From assembly GCF_001553345.1 (NCBI RefSeq), contig NZ_KQ960749.1, positions 62,001 through 126,000 of the forward strand: a stretch of 64,000 bases of DNA. Direction: 5' to 3'. This DNA is from Veillonella sp. DNF00869 (GTDB lineage: Bacteria > Bacillota > Negativicutes > Veillonellales > Veillonellaceae). Below, piece after piece: positions 63,524 to 64,000 of this stretch (position 1 is the first letter of the stretch; every line of letters starts with the position of its first letter). The notes below the pieces were generated by a model, which was given only the letters and a program-made list of their open reading frames with translations, made no database searches and had not been told where the DNA came from. Both the position numbers and the translations under genes were made by a program.

Positions 63524-64000
63524 TTAATAGAGTGCAAATAAGCTCTCTAAATCTTCTCGACTTCGTTCTTGTTGTAAAGCCAACATCAAAAGAATTCTAG
63601 CTTTCACAGGTGACAAGGAATCGCTAACGATAAAGCCTTCTTTTACATCTGATGAATTACTGGACACAATACCATTTCCAATGCGAGATGATCGTACTTT
63701 GGGAATGGTAATTTTTTTGAGCGTATCTCGTACAGCCTGTGGCAATGTGCCATGCCCAAAACCACCCACAATTAACCCTTGTGATCGACTTGCTACCATA
63801 GTTAGTATTTCTGTATCCATACCTCCATAGAGATTCACAATTCCCACTTGTGGCAATTCCACTTCCTCACGCAAAATAAATTCGCTGTCACTTGTATGCT
63901 TACGACACGGAGTATAGTAAAAATAAGCCTTTCCATTTTGTATGCACCCCATATGACCTAATTGGGCATTTCCAAAGGTAGCCACATCGGTGGTATGTAA
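63524..64000 (-). CDS. L-asparaginase, C-terminal part (runs off the window)
   Basis: About 159 residues are visible and the frame continues open past 64000 (TTA CAT ACC ACC GAT GTG at the edge, LHTTDV), so the N-terminal catalytic half is missing. LPQVGIVNLYGGMDTEILTMVA, GLIVGGFGHGTLP, VVRSSR-type segment KVRSSRIGNGIV and the end LSPVKARILLMLALQQERS are the classic C-terminal blocks of bacterial type II asparaginase; the visible G-F-G-H-G-T loop is where homologues have GxGxGN. Whether an export signal is present cannot be seen. It is convergent with cbiZ. Confidence 0.9.
   Translation of the reverse strand, partial: LHTTDVATFGNAQLGHMGCIQNGKAYFYYTPCRKHTSDSEFILREEVELPQVGIVNLYGGMDTEILTMVASRSQGLIVGGFGHGTLPQAVRDTLKKITIPKVRSSRIGNGIVSSNSSDVKEGFIVSDSLSPVKARILLMLALQQERSREDLESLFALY

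Noticed and set aside
1-64000. Prophage, insertion sequence, CRISPR array or defence island
   Set aside because: No transposase, integrase, Cas, phage structural gene or regularly spaced repeat was seen anywhere in the window.

Overview
The window looks like a chromosomal segment of Veillonella or a very close Negativicutes relative. The strongest evidence is the complete sodium-pumping methylmalonyl-CoA decarboxylase set mmdA-mmdD-mmdE-mmdC-mmdB (50485 down to 46753), including the 54-residue epsilon subunit gene mmdE. It sits in one ten-gene minus-strand run with a CoA-transferase, a split B12-dependent methylmalonyl-CoA mutase, its GTPase chaperone and the epimerase. That is the succinate-to-propionate arm of lactate/dicarboxylate fermentation. 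A monomeric-type [FeFe]-hydrogenase, several dicarboxylate/anion carriers, an isolated pyruvate kinase and B12 salvage fit the same asaccharolytic anaerobic lifestyle. I see no phage, IS element or CRISPR array; this is core metabolic sequence.

Layout, left to right (most genes are on the minus strand). 1-4933: citrate (or citramalate) lyase subunits citF (partial), citE, citD, a DASS anion carrier and a LysR regulator. 5059-10921: dnaE-pyk-BI-1-like operon. 11133-18891: YgjP-type metalloprotease, typA, BASS transporter, cupin, heavy-metal-binding protein, tatA, pgl-zwf. 19067-23570: rpsD and ynfA (plus), DUF362 protein, tRNA-Ser(CGA) overlapping tadA, then ispE-gntR (plus). 23747-31516: gltB, ilvE, [FeFe]-hydrogenase. 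31832-37977: a second mutase operon (mutA-mutB-meaB) preceded by a cobalamin riboswitch and terminator. 38436-44734: LysR, DcuC-type carrier, M20 amidohydrolase, metF (plus), alr. 44998-46608: another DASS carrier and a small membrane protein. 46753-55658: the ten-gene propionate operon. 56319-61840: valS-folC-O-antigen ligase-like operon under a valine T-box. 62022-64000: HD nucleotidase, cbiZ (plus), and the 3' part of an L-asparaginase.

How the parts work together: succinyl-CoA is made by CoA transfer, rearranged by B12-dependent mutase, epimerised, and decarboxylated to propionyl-CoA while Na+ is pumped. Dicarboxylate carriers feed the route, hydrogenase disposes of electrons, and CbiZ salvages cobinamide for the cofactor. 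The most unusual observations are the cobalamin riboswitch in front of a B12-dependent enzyme, the coexistence of two differently built methylmalonyl-CoA mutases each with its own MeaB, the CitD protein lacking the usual prosthetic-group serine, and tadA reading into a tRNA gene. Functional names come from reading motifs by eye; no database search was possible.
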